14,706 nt of DNA from Smittium culicis (GCA_001970855.1 LSSN01005090.1:1-14706); one strand, 5' to 3'. Positions 1 through 11,455 are shown, numbered from the stretch's first letter. The notes: a model not told the origin generated them from the letters alone. Numbers and translations: made by a program.

Positions 1-734
1 TCAAAATTTTTTATCGGAAAATATATTGTTCGAAATTATAGACAAGTAATGCTCTCAACTAAAAATTAAAACTGAAAGTCAAAATCAAAAAATTGATTTT
101 TCGTTATATCGTATATCACATAAAATAACACGAATCCTCACAAGGGCTAGTTAGTAATAATTGAAATCAATATTAAAATTTGATTAATATAATTTAAATA
201 CATTTAAATCTATTATATAGTTACTTCTTTTTAATTTTCTACAATATTTTTTATGGCTGTTGTAACTTATATTAGTTTTTTTTAGCCAATAATTATAGTT
301 AGATACACTATGTACATTTTTTTAAAAACTTTATAGTGAATTTGATTATAAGTAAAAATAAAATCAATTATTCAATATTTAAGATGTTTTTTCTAATACC
401 CCCCACCCCAAACCAGCTCATAACAGTTTAATTATTGAATGATTATAAATTTTTAGTTAAAAGTCTAAATTTTGTATTTTTCAATTGTATTTTTCTCAAA
501 ATTAACAAAAAAAAAAATGAATGCAAGTAAAGTTAATTTTCTATTTTTTTTCTAAAAGAATTTACAACTAATATTTGCTCGTGTGTGAAAATAATGTTTG
601 CTTACCTGCTTATTTTTTATTAACCGAATTTTATTGGTTCGATAATTAAAAAATATGCAGTGAACCAAAAAAAATAGACAAGTTGGTGAAAGGTATAAAA
701 TATCTAATATTCTAATACTAATAAACTCCTCTTC
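1..734. other. AT-rich intergenic DNA, no gene recognised
   Basis: The stretch is long A/T runs with a single C-rich patch (CCCCCCACCCC near 400). It holds a small imperfect hairpin at about 622-639 (AACCGAA facing TTGGTT). A minus-strand open frame reaching into 552-734 becomes low-complexity Phe/Asn/Lys text here and is not credible as a gene on its own. I saw no tRNA or known snRNA signature. Confidence 0.6.
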
Positions 735-1078
735 CAGTCTACCGGCTGCGTACCTAAAGGGAAATGGGATCAATAAGCCAACCGAAATATCTAAACTGGT
801 ATTAATTCAAGTAGGCTGTATGGCTGAAGTTACAACCAGTCACGGAATTATGCTCTTTCCAACAATATTGAATTATTTCGGAACATCGAGCCCCTAGTCA
901 GGGCCTGCATCTAACAGGGTTAATAAAAAATAGGCTCATACCCAAACGTGGGGATGATCAACCTGGGTATCATACAATAAGCTATTAAATGGCTGAGGTC
1001 CGTATTTCTGTTGAACGCTAGACTTGTGCACAGAGATTTACCGTTTCTGTTGAAGTTTTTATTTCTTCAGTAGTACTA
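735..1078. pseudogene. G+C-elevated decayed coding relic or structured RNA, strand unresolved
   Basis: This block has about 40% G+C between flanks that drop to 10-25%. One minus-strand frame gives protein-like text (for example VQQKYGPQPFNSLLYD, then IPFPFRYAAGRLEEEF) broken by five in-frame stops in roughly 120 codons. A plus-strand frame also has a 38-codon open run (including LIKNRLIPKRGDDQPGYH) bounded by stops. Nested short stems are visible: GCTC/GAGC (852-855 with 88-91 of the 800s), TTCC/GGAA (857-860 with 880-883) and ATACCC/GGGTAT (938-943 with 965-970). Near-copies CCGTTTCTGTTGAA and CCGTATTTCTGTTGAA lie about 40 bp apart. It could be an old retroelement fragment, the remains of a host gene, or an RNA gene. 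I do not recognise the family. Confidence 0.35.
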
Positions 1079-1429
1079 ATATTTACAATGATAAATATAT
1101 ATGGGTGAGATATATACGAAAATCCTAACTTTTCTTTCTTGATATCATTATATGATATATAGATTATATATAATTTTTGACTGGATGTTATACTCTAATC
1201 GATAAAAATGACTAAAATAGTATGAAAACTAAACTATAGCTGATGAGAAGGAAAATTACATTAATTAAATTTCTGTTTCCCCTAATAATCTTTCAAATTT
1301 ATGGTTTTTGTAAATACGTTTATATTTTATAGTATAGTTATCATTGAAAATTTAGTAATTTTAAATTTATAAAAATATTATCATAGTTAGAATAAAGGTT
1401 TATGGCACCTCATATAGCTTCGTAAATCT
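1079..1429. other. AT-rich 3' flank of tfc3
   Basis: This lies between the tfc3 stop codon and the G+C-elevated island. It probably holds the tfc3 3' untranslated region, but no AATAAA is close to the stop; the first clear minus-strand AATAAA is inside the island near 1058-1063. No open frame of note is present. Confidence 0.5.
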
Positions 1430-4400
1430 TTACAAATCAAGTTTTAAAAATAATTCTAGATATTTTGGCGAAGTCCAGTAACAATAAATTAAATTTAACT
1501 GGATTGACTCGTTTTCAACCAACTTAAAAGATGGGGTATTGCTAAAAAGAACAGACCCAGGCTTTTTTTTATAAGTTATATTTCTGGTCGATGGGAATTC
1601 TGTCTTTAGCGATGGGATTTTATCTTTGGGCGTGTTGTGGTTAGAAGGCATATCATATAAAGAAGTTTTTAAGAAACTGTCAGAATTTAGGAAATTGTTA
1701 TCAGGAATTTTTTGTCTAGAACTAGGATTAAATACAGAGTTTTGGATAGTTGTGAGTTCCAAGTATTTCTTACACGGAACTATGGACTTTTTATAGATGA
1801 TTTTATATAATAATAAATAGTCTAAAACTTCAGACAATTCCGAGTTAGAGATGTTTAGTCCTAACTTTCTAGAAATATGTGATTCATATACTCCTGGATG
1901 CGAAGATATAATTGATATGACAGATTCTAATATAGCTTTTGTAAAATTTTTATTTAATTTGCCATCAATTCCGTACCATATCTTTCCAGGAATAGTTTTA
2001 TAGCATTCACCAATTTGGGTATTTCCCATTTTATCTTCATCATTATTTCTGGAAACACTCATATCTGAGGGGTTTGGTAATAATTTATCTTCAATATCAG
2101 TGTTATCATTCTGTGTGGTATATAATAATCTGCTTATTTTAAAATCTGCAGTATTTTTGTTTACAGAATCATTATTAGCAATAGAATTTGCATTTAATGA
2201 TAGTGCCTCTTCCTTAGAAATCAAAGATTTTCCGTTTGGAACACCGATAGACCAAAATGATACGTATATTACGGAGGCATACCTAGTTTCTCTTGCTCCT
2301 ACTCTATAAATATATTTAATGCTCTCTGTATCTAACATGTATTCATTTTCACTTGGTTCCAAAAAAATTTCCAAAGACTCTTGAATCATTTTTGAATATT
2401 TTTCGCGGTCGTCAAGTAAATTGTTTAAGTCTAGGTAGTCAACAGCTAGTCTAATGTGTTGGTCGTTTGGTAGCAGTAGAGGAGGATGGTAACGCATTAG
2501 TACACATAATTTGATATCTAAAAGTGTACATCCTAATGGACCTGATTCAAAAATGGCTCTTGAAACGAATTGAACAAGTGAAAAAAATAGGTTCTGACTA
2601 ATTTTTTTTGTAGTTGGGGAATTAATTGATGGAAAAGTTACTGTGTATTTTATAATTGTTGTATTATCAGATTCATTAACATTACTTTCGCAGTTGCTGT
2701 ATAGTGGGGATGCATAAACCTCGTTTTTTGATTGAGATGAAAATAAGTTCCTCCAGAACCCGCTATAGCGACTTATCAAACTTATTTGGTTATTAAAAGG
2801 AACATCAAATGAAATTTTTCGCTGAGATGCGTATTCTACAAGGTATGCAAACTCTCCAGAAGAAGTATCCTTATTTAGGATTATCAAACTATTATTTTTT
2901 GCATTATTAAAATCATGACTTGATTCGTTTACATTGTAATTTTTTAGTTCGCGAGTTGTTGAAAGGCTGTTTAAAGAGCTAGGTATCAAGTTTTTATTGC
3001 TTGGATTCAAGTATTTCTGTGAATTTTTGCCGTTAATTGTAGTAAGATTTTTACTGTGATTTTTTGTAAGATTCATGTTTTTAAAAGCAAACTCCAATTT
3101 TGGAATTACAAAGGAGGCTTGCTGCAAGAAGAATTCGGATGCAAATTTAGGTTTTAAATTATTCACATATCTCTCAGTTAAAGATACGGATCTTATGGAG
3201 AATTTTTTATTTTGGTCACCTGTAAAATTAGATGATACTTTACTTCGTTTACTTAAAGTACCGTTCTCTCGAACATTTGTAAAATTAAGACCATTCTCTC
3301 CATCAGAATCTGTTTTCTTGTCGTCAATTAAAACAAATACGTCATTTTGTGATTTTTGACTTGTATCGATATTTTGTTCTTCCGAGGTTGTTATTTCTGT
3401 AGACCCAGTAGAACCAAACTCATCGCTAATTTCTAAGGATTTTTTAGTATTAGTATTTCCAATAATATTCATATGATCAAAAGACATTTCATTAATTCTG
3501 GATAAATACTGAGCGTCTGTATCATTTTTAGCCAAATTATCGCTACGCCTTGACTTAGTTAAAATTCCAATTTTGTTGAAAAATTTTAAAACTATGGTGA
3601 AAGTAAGTAAATTACTTTCAGTTTCTTTCTGAGATAGCTTTAATGATTCTTTATCATCAGAGCAAGGAGTAATGTTTCTATCTATTATTTTAACAGCTAG
3701 ATTGTTATTAAAAGGTACATAAAAGCTATCAAAATCGGCATTTTCAAATGAAGAACTAGAGTAATCATCAAATGAATCTACGCTGTCTTTACTTTTGTTA
3801 GAATTTTCAATATGCAGGAAGAATTTTCTTCCTGAATTGTGTAGAATGAGGTTATAAAAGTATTCCGAATTATATATGTTATCTGAAGTTAGTATTAATT
3901 TGAAAATAATTTGTTGAAGAATATTTCTTCGTAAGTAAGAATCAATTTTATACGGCAAAGTAAGTTTTTTTGAAGAAAAGCTCGTCATATTAATAAAATG
4001 TGGATTATCTTTGATTTCAGTATCATAAAAGTCTCCTTCTAGGTTATGTGTAGTATTTTCAATTACATTGATTTCTTCGTCTCTGTTAGAATTTATAAAG
4101 TCAATGGTGCATTCAAGTTCCTTAATATAATTTTTACAAAAAAAATTGAAGTTTTCGAAAGTCTCCATAAAATAATAAAACAGCTGAAAACAATTTTGTT
4201 TTAATGGATACATTCCACGCAGCCTTTCATAGTTATTTGATATGGAATATAATGAATACGGAGCCAGTTGAATACTTTCAAAATTTTCCAGGTAATTGAC
4301 ATTTTTAATACCAGCTTTGTATGTTGAGAAGTTTGTATATAAATCAGAAATCTCATTATTGAAAATGCATTCGTCTTTGTCTTGATGATAGTCTAAGTAT

Positions 4401-7400
4401 CCCCCCAAGCTAACCCAAAACAGCTGTAAACGATTTATAGCTAAAATCTTTAAATTGTAAGGCATATTTTTAAAGTTTTTTTTGATTTTAATAGTGTCTA
4501 TTTTATGGATAACTGAATGGTCTGTTGGATAGTTAAGGGTTGATAACCATGGCATCCTTAGGTTTTGCATAAAGAGGTAAGATTCGCTCATATGCTTTTT
4601 TAATGAGGCTTGATCGTTAACGTAGTCTTCGTAGAAAGAGTTTTGGAATGAGTTACGCGATTTAAAGTCAGTGAGATGGTTGAACTCATCGTCAGAGATT
4701 ATAAGCTCAGTATCAGAAATGAAATCGTCTTTCGATGAGTTTACTGCATTTTTTGAAAGTAAGGACCTACCTTGTAACTCTGTTTTTGAAATAGCCATCG
4801 AATCTGATGGTGTATGTATTATGTAATTTCTGAAGAGTAAGTCTATTGAACTTGGTAAGATTATGTTTAAACTGCTTTGAGTAGATCTAATTTCATTAGA
4901 TAAAATATCTGGCCCACTATTGATGGACAAACCAGAGTTATCAATCTCAATGCTATCATGACTTAAGCCCAAAGCATCCATAAGGAAAGGAATTCCAAAA
5001 TAAAAAATAAGCCCAACAGTAAAATTTGTTTCCTTAAACAGGTCTATTTTTTGAATTATTTCTAGTTCGCTGTTAGTTTTATTGGAATTAAGAGCTTCGT
5101 ATTCGCCGTTTTGGCTTTTTTCTTTGATAGAGTTGTTGGAGTTATCTTCTATTTCTTGATCAAAAAGCGAATTACTACTGGTGGTACTGTAGTTTTGGAA
5201 AATAGTTCTATCAGTATAATTAGAAGTGGTGTATGATCGAAAAATATCGTCTAAATTCAAAAGAAAACCAGTTTTAGAAATATGTGGCCTAATTTTACTA
5301 TAAATCAATTCAATTCTGTTGAAATACTCGGTATTTTTAGGCTTCTTCATTAATCGAGAAAAAATAAATTTAAGACGTGAAGTGTTGAAAAAACTAATGT
5401 CATACTTGAAGGATAATTGAACCAAGTTCCAGTGTAGAGGAAGAGAATGTGATTTATTTAACCAATTAAGAATGGAAACAGACACTAAAAGGCGGTTAGA
5501 ATCTAAAGTTGACCATTTGTTTAGAAAATGATCACGTCTAACATTGAAAATATTGTCAGCATTTCTTCTAGCCCTTCTCGAAAAAATCTTTGTCAGCATA
5601 TGACCTAGTTTTATACACATCTCGTAGTTTATTAGATATTCGGACAAATTCTTATAACTAATAGGGTTTTCAATACCAGAGCTAAGAGAAGTATTATTTT
5701 TAATAGGACTAGGATCGGTTTTTAGGGAGTTTTCGTAGAAATTTTTAAAGTATTCAAAATTTTTTGAGTGTTCGTTTTTATATAGGTTAAAAATATGATC
5801 AAAACCATTCGTTTTACGGGGAACACAACCATCGTTGACTTTAGCCATTTCAGTGATATAGTTAACGACAATTTCATTTTTATAGCTTCTGTAAATATCC
5901 ATGTATTTTCCTATGTCATTGTGTTTAGAAGATAGGTAAGCATGGTATAGAATATAAGAGGCGGGATACTTAAGAAAATCTTTCTTCCTGAACTCTTTAA
6001 AATCTTTAGATTTTAAATAATCAAACATTTTTAGGTTGTTTTCAAATTCAAAGTAGTGGTGGGTATCGACTGTATCAGCGTATGGTTCATATACACTAAA
6101 GTTACCGTATCGCTTGCGATATTTTTCAATGTCGTTATGTAGCTTGAATGAGTCAATATATTTGTTAAGAACAATTTTCTCCTTAAGATTAATTACTCTT
6201 AACATTTTCTTTAATTCAGCTGCGTTTTTTTTAGGTTTAGATGAAAGCGACGAAGAGCCACTGTTGAGCACCTTCCTCTTTTTTCTTAAATTTACCATAT
6301 CTGCATCTTTAATCGAGCTTAAGTTTAGATTTCTTTTCCTGGTTAGCCATTCTAATTCATATTTTTGGTAATAAGATTTTGCAGCTGATAATTCTAAATA
6401 ATTCTGCTTAGATATTAATTCCAATAGTTTTTCATCTTTAATTGGAGTAACTTTGTTTGCAAAATCTATATAGCTATTTAGAACAGTTTTTTGAGAAAAC
6501 GACAATTTGTTTATATTTACGTTCCATTGATATTCTTGGTTGATACTAAAAAGAGGGTCTTTTGAGTCTTTGCTTAAAGGAATGATATTCAAGTTGTTAC
6601 TCGAGCTTATGGGGTCACTGCTAGATTTTTTACCAATGCTGTCTAATGGATGTAAAAAATGTTTATCTCCAGTTACTGGGTTAGAGGGAAGGTCCTTTAG
6701 AGTAAATTGAGGGTTTAAAGACATAGATTTTATATCTAACCAAAATCTATCTAGATTTGATTTGTCTAATAGGCTATAAAATCTATTTTCAATATATGGT
6801 GGAAGAATAAATGGTTCCCGATAATCTCTTATACCTACAGTTGACATTAACTGATAACCAGGGTATAATTCAAACAAATTTTCCCAGCTTATATTGAATA
6901 TGCTTTTAATATCTCTGGTATCTTTTTTGGGGTCATTTCCGTTTGATTTTTCACTAGCTTTACTGCCTTTAACATATGACGGATCTGAGTTTTTTGATAT
7001 TAAAAAATCAAACTGTTCATTCTGGCCATACGCTAAAGATAAAATTGATTCAGGGATTTCATTACAATCTATTAGCTCTGCTTTTTTTAGCGGTCTTAAT
7101 AGCTCAAGGCGGATCAATACACCGATGATGGGGCGAATAGCACGTCGAATCTTGTAAGCATCATTTAAAACAACTTTTAAAATGGAAATAGGTAAGCTAC
7201 CTAACGGAGTATCTAATCTGTCACTAAGTGTGATAATTTTATTTCCCTGACTTTGATCATTTTCGCTGTTATCAATAATAGGCGATGATTGGCGACTTTT
7301 ATTAACGAAACTATCAAACTTTCCATCCAAATATTCGTGTAAAACCCCAGTGACTTTTTTCCATTTCACTAATTTAAAAATAAAGCTTAAAGGAAAGGAT

Positions 7401-10400
7401 TGTAATATTTGGCTAACACCAAATCTACCAAATGAGAAAGATTTTGAAGACGTTTTTCCTGTTTGGAATATCGTTTTGATCAAAAATTCATGAATTTCTT
7501 TTGTTAGAGCCATCCTTGATGGGCGATACATAAATTCTACAGTCAAATCGTGGTAAGCAGATATTTTTTCTTCATTTGAAGCTATGACTTTCTGGATATT
7601 TAATAAGTAAGAAGGTGAATTTTCATTCTTTTCGGGATTAAATTGATCATAACTGTCAGTAAATGGATCGATATTGCTATGATTTATAGAGTCTAAGTCC
7701 AAGTGATTGGGTTTCTTTTTAGGTTGCTGACTATCAGAACCTGATATACTCTTCTCAGTTTCTTTGTCATCAAGATAGCTAGAAAATAATCTCTTCACCC
7801 CCCTTTTATCGTTTGATTGCGAGACTTTAGGTAACAGATCGTTTTGTGAGCTAAACGGCTTTTTATTAGACGCGCTTTGTGATCGAATATCTTTTAAAGT
7901 AATGTTGTTGCTACGATTTTTAGGCCTTTCAACAGTGAACGAATTTGGAAGAAAGGAATTTTTCTTTAAGTTTTTAAAATTATAATGTTGTGCTTGTGGA
8001 GATTTAGAGCTTTTAATATAATTCTCAACTATCTCGCTTTCGGGATCGATTGATCTATGTATGAGGATAGTTCTAGTTACTAAGTTTACATTTTTCTTCT
8101 TATCGAAAATAGCTTTGTTTATAATTTGGTCTTTGTCATACATTTCGTTAGGGAAATATCTAGGTTTAAACGAATTTGAATTTATCGCTTCAGGGTCAAC
8201 AAAAAAAAATCTACATTTTCCATACCCATAAGATTCTAGTTCAAGGAAAGTTTTATTCAAAGTTTTCTTGCAGATTTTATAGCTTTTGTGGGTTAAACTT
8301 GAAGCTGATTTAGCAAGCAAGTTCAAATCAAAATCAAATCGAGTTTTTGGGTCAAACAACTTGCTAGGAGAAGATTTTTCTTCAGAATTGGGGAATTTTA
8401 TATCTGTATCTACCAAACCTAAAATCAGCTTGCTTTGATACTGTGGGATGGACATCTCTAAAAAGCCCATAAAGCTTTGAGAAATTTCAATAATTTTTTG
8501 CGATTCTAAAATATCAATTACGGTTTGTTCTCTTATCAATTTAACTATTGATATCCTACATCCGGAATTTATAGACTTTAGCAAGTAGCTGTAAGAAAAG
8601 ACCTCCCAAACATCTTTATCTATTCCAGAAGTGCTAATAGAGTTGATGCTATTAGCTGTAGGTTCTATTTTTGCAAGATCAGTGCTTTCAGAATCATCGG
8701 GCTGGTTGGGTGGAATATAGAACACAGAATCTTTAATTGAGTTTGATTTTTCAGAAGGAGTTTGGTTAAAAATATTATAGTTGCTTAAAGAAGAATCTAA
8801 TTTATGAGTTGAAATTAAAGAGGGTGGGAAAATTAGCTTGTGGTTTTTAATTAGCTCATCAGTTGCAAAATAGCGTTTGCTGGACTCTCTTCCAATATTT
8901 TCGTATATGAACTTTACAAGAGGTTTGGTTTTTTTGCATTCAATAAATTTTTTTAATATTGTTCTAGAGACATATTTATGGCTTAAGTGGTTAAATAAAT
9001 AAGTGATACTTTTTGTTTTTATTCCATTTTTTCCTGACATAAACACTAAGTATGCAATCTGAACATCAGGGGGTAAAATATATAATAATCCACGGTTACA
9101 GTTATTTAATACAGAAAACATATACTGGTTGTCGGGATCCATGTAATTATCGTAATCGTAGTTATTTTGGTCAAATGATTGACTTTCAGAAAAATTTTCT
9201 GGAAAAGAGGGGTTTTGACTTTCAGTGTCAAACGTTAAAAGATTATTATTTTTAGAAGTGTTAGATTCTATAGAACCGGATAAAAGATTGGGGTCAATTA
9301 AGCGAATACATCTCTTAGAAACATTTAGTTTAGCTCTTGGTGATAAGGGCATTATGTTGTCCGTTCTTGGAACTCTTGCTTTTAAATTTTCAATTTGACC
9401 ATTGGTTTCTAAGCTTCGTATTTGGCGATTAAAGAATGAGCGCTGCCAGTTTATTCCTGGCTCAAGTCCTATCATTTCAACCAGATCTTCAGCAAGCATG
9501 ATGTTATTTGGGGCTTTTTGTAGAGCGTCAATAACTAAGTCTTTAATGCGCGATAAAAACAAGAGCTCTTCTACGTTATTAGGATCTTTGGTATTTTTAG
9601 ATGAGGTTGATAATCTGCTTGACTTTAAGTCTTTAATCTCATCATTAAAATTGTCTTTATTTAGGAAATTTTTCTTTTCAATGTTCAATAAATTTGCCTG
9701 ACTTTGGACAAAGAATTCGCGTTCTACTCGAATTTCAGTTTTCTTGCTTGAATTTAAAAAAATGAGGTTTGTATTGAAGCCGTCTATAAAAATTTGAATT
9801 TTTTTTCTAAAATAAAAAGGTAATAAAAAAAAGTTAAACTATGAGAAATAATAGAATATATGAAAGAATGTATTTAGCGATTTAGAAAAAAAAAATAAGA
9901 GGAGTTTTTTATGATAAATATTGATAAGTAAAATTACACTAAGCTATGGGTCTCTAGAACCTTTATGTAGTGAAATACAGATCTTGGATCAATTTTAGTT
10001 TTGTGTCCTAAGTCAGCCTGGGTAATTCCAGTTTTCCTGAATCGGGATATGACAATTAGAAGAGCAAAAGCAGCTTTGCTATTAAGTATATAATTATTTC
10101 CCTATTTAAGCGAAAAATATTAAAAGTTAAATCAATTGTAAAGTTTATAAACTAGATCTATAGAGTAAATTGGACTGAAAAACGAATTAAAGAAAAAATT
10201 TTTCTTCATGAAATAATAAGGATGAAAATAAAACTATTAAGTACCTCAGTTTTACCAAAAAAAGCAAAAAAGATTGATTGGGTTGAAGATTTAACAATGA
10301 TACTTTTTTCATCGAGGTCATTGAAATTATAGGTATTCGATAATTTAAGAGTTGTTCTAGTTTTATTGATGCGATTGTCGTGTAAAATTTTACTGCTTTG

Positions 10401-10833
10401 AGAAATATATATGTCAGGGATCTGAAGAATAGTGGGCCATAAAGATTTTTTCCAGTTTATTTGATATACAGAATCCTGATTAACATCTTTAATGGAATCT
10501 AAGGCAGGTAACGAAGTATTAGATTCATTTAGCGATTCTAAAACTGAATCTTTTTTGTGAATATAATAATCTTTAGCATAATCCCAAAGTTGAGATAAAG
10601 TGCAGCCTAAAATATAACAAATACAATTAGAGAAAGAATAATAATAAAAATCAATTAATAAAGGAAAGACACTATATTTAAAACTTGGAAATCAAGCCGA
10701 TAATAGAAAGTATTTGGGAAATTGAGAAATGAAACTTGGGAATTAAAAACAGGCGATAATAATGGTTGTGAAGTGCACCTATAAAAGCATCTAAAGATAT
10801 TTCGTTTTTCAAGTAATTCACAAGGTCTTCCAT
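1430..10833 (-). CDS. tfc3: TFIIIC largest (B-block-binding) subunit, Tfc3/Sfc3/GTF3C1 family; four exons
   Basis: The product binds the intragenic B block of tRNA genes as part of nuclear TFIIIC, which recruits TFIIIB for RNA polymerase III (family knowledge). Model: exons 10833-10779, 10606-10245, 10101-9938 and 9806-1430, joined in phases 1, 0 and 2, giving 8958 nt or 2985 residues; stop TAA at 1432-1430. The ATG at 10833 is the first after an in-frame TAG (10890-10888) and has A at -3 and G at +4. Visible parts: N-terminal helix with a GCTLSQLW motif; B-block winged helix at about 145-213 (TGITQADLG, DPRSVFHYIKVLE, then TNLIFL); probable winged helices near 447-510, 1053-1107 and 2590-2697; YRPSR near 954; a KKRKV nuclear-localisation-like cluster at 1369-1373; a C-terminal winged helix opening IWYGIDGKLN (Trp2804). 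Ser/Asn-rich linkers separate these. Human GTF3C1 is 2109, Sfc3 1339 and Tfc3 1160 residues, so this copy is unusually long. Identity rests on motif memory; exon borders are inferred. Confidence 0.85.
9807..9937 (-). other. tfc3 intron 3 (131 nt, phase 2), splitting the B-block winged helix
   Basis: Minus-strand donor AGT|GTAATT and acceptor TTTTATTTTAG|A, with TTTAACTTTT at about 9831-9841 as a likely branch region before a long T-tract. Phase 2 joins HSL-GT to A-AAA-AAA, giving LETHSLV-KKIQIFIDG-FNTNLIFL. That is the expected helix-turn-strand continuation of the B-block winged helix, and strong evidence that the upstream exons and the large frame are one gene. Without splicing, exon 3 meets a TAA immediately after GTG. 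Confidence 0.85.
10102..10244 (-). other. tfc3 intron 2 (143 nt, phase 0)
   Basis: Minus-strand donor GAG|GTACTT and acceptor AAATAG|GGA. A TTTAACTTTT branch-like element at about 10121-10131 is followed by a T-rich stretch. Phase 0 joins GKTE to GNNYILNSKAAF and keeps the winged-helix exon open. Another AG lies 23 nt further on (AATAG|CAAAG) but would break the frame with this donor. Confidence 0.8.
10607..10778 (-). other. tfc3 intron 1 (172 nt, phase 1)
   Basis: On the minus strand the intron opens GTGCAC and closes TATTTTAG. A CTAAT branch-point-like sequence lies about 20 nt before the acceptor (plus-strand ATTAG at 10626-10630). Splicing joins ATA-G to GC-TGC, giving FIG-CTLSQLW, which matches the spacing between the first helix and the Gly-Cys...Leu-Trp motif as I recall it for this family. 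The donor is a poor match to GTRNGT, so this is the weakest of the three junctions. Confidence 0.7.
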
Positions 10834-10874
10834 TCTCCTAGGAATGATTTTCGTGTATATAGCCAGAAATTCTA

Positions 10875-10882
10875 ATTTTATA
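10875..10882 (-). promoter_or_regulatory. Possible TATA element of tfc3
   Basis: The minus strand reads TATAAAAT 42-49 nt upstream of the tfc3 ATG. If used, it would give a very short leader. In DNA this AT-rich such a match arises often by chance. Confidence 0.25.
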
Positions 10883-10967
10883 ACCTGCTAATTAATTGAA
10901 AAGAATATTTTGTAAATAAAAATCCATGTATTTCGAGGCAAGGTATGGCTTGGAACATTACAGTTTT

Positions 10968-11009
10968 AAATCGAGCAATGTGGGTGTAATTTTTTTAAAC
11001 CCTCGATTT
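10968..11009. promoter_or_regulatory. Inverted repeat in the tfc3 upstream region
   Basis: Perfect 8-bp arms AAATCGAG (10968-10975) and CTCGATTT (11002-11009) are separated by 26 bp, about 135-176 bp upstream of the tfc3 start. The arms are relatively G+C-rich for this background. The arrangement could be two half-sites for a dimeric regulator; no known binding site is recognised. Confidence 0.35.
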
Positions 11010-11213
11010 TTGTTCGAATAGATTTAGATCAAAAAATTTTTTTTATAAGTTTGTTCTGGCTGTAGTGAAATAGTTAAATAAATATATTTCAGATAGATGA
11101 TAATTGGTTGAAGAATTTAAGTGGTTAAATTTATAATAAGGTTCTATGATTCTACAATAAGTGTATTACTATCGAAAAAATATGAAAATAATGCAAAATT
11201 AAAATAAAAATTT

Positions 11214-11455
11214 ATTCTCGAAATAGAAATAAGTATATAATATTAAGCTTATGATTCTCGAAATAGAAATAAGTATATAATATTAAGCTTTGGATTCTCG
11301 AAATAGAAATAATAATTTAAATTGAGCGATGAAGCCTCCAAGAAGAAAAATAAAATAATAAATCAAAGCTTTGGATTCTCGAAATAGAAATTAGTTTATA
11401 ATACTAAGCTTTGGATTCTCAAATTAGAATTAGAAAAGATTTGAAGTCTAAAAGA
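11214..11455. repeat. Tandem array, 40-bp period, about six units
   Basis: Units begin with ATTCTCGAAATAGAAAT at 11214, 11254, 11294 and 11375, and with a diverged ATTCTCAAATTAGAATT at 11415. The first two starts are followed at exactly 40 bp and the last interval is 40 bp. The 81-bp interval from 11294 to 11374 is best read as two units, the second strongly diverged at its start but ending in the usual AAGCTTTGG. Clear units end in AAGCTT plus two or three bases. Units 1 and 2 are nearly identical, so some duplication is recent. The array lies about 380-620 bp upstream of tfc3. Each good unit contains TTCTCGAA, which fits a minimal TTCnnGAA heat-shock-element pair; that role is speculation. 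Confidence 0.9.

Noticed and set aside
632..644. B-box-like GGTTCGATAAT, possible tRNA gene
   Set aside because: There is no A box, acceptor stem or closed T-arm around it.
552..773. Minus-strand 73-codon open frame
   Set aside because: Its first part belongs to the decayed island, and the rest is AT-driven Phe/Asn/Lys text. It begins at a TTG and has no plausible start context.
735..1078. Mitochondrial insertion with TGA read as tryptophan
   Set aside because: Three of the five in-frame stops are TGA, but TAG and TAA remain, and the text does not resemble any mitochondrial protein I know.
3075..3359. Plus-strand open frames inside tfc3 (also 2100-2309, 6114-6371, 6894-7157, 9052-9255 and 9402-9701)
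   Set aside because: They are antisense shadows of the tfc3 coding strand, with no independent start context or protein-like motif.
9686..9688. TTG at 9688 as the start of the large minus-strand gene
   Set aside because: The frame continues upstream without a stop to a good acceptor at 9807 and fits three further exons. A TTG start is not expected in a nuclear eukaryotic gene.
11214..11455. CRISPR array
   Set aside because: Whole units repeat, including the part that would be spacer, there are no cas genes, and the setting is eukaryotic.
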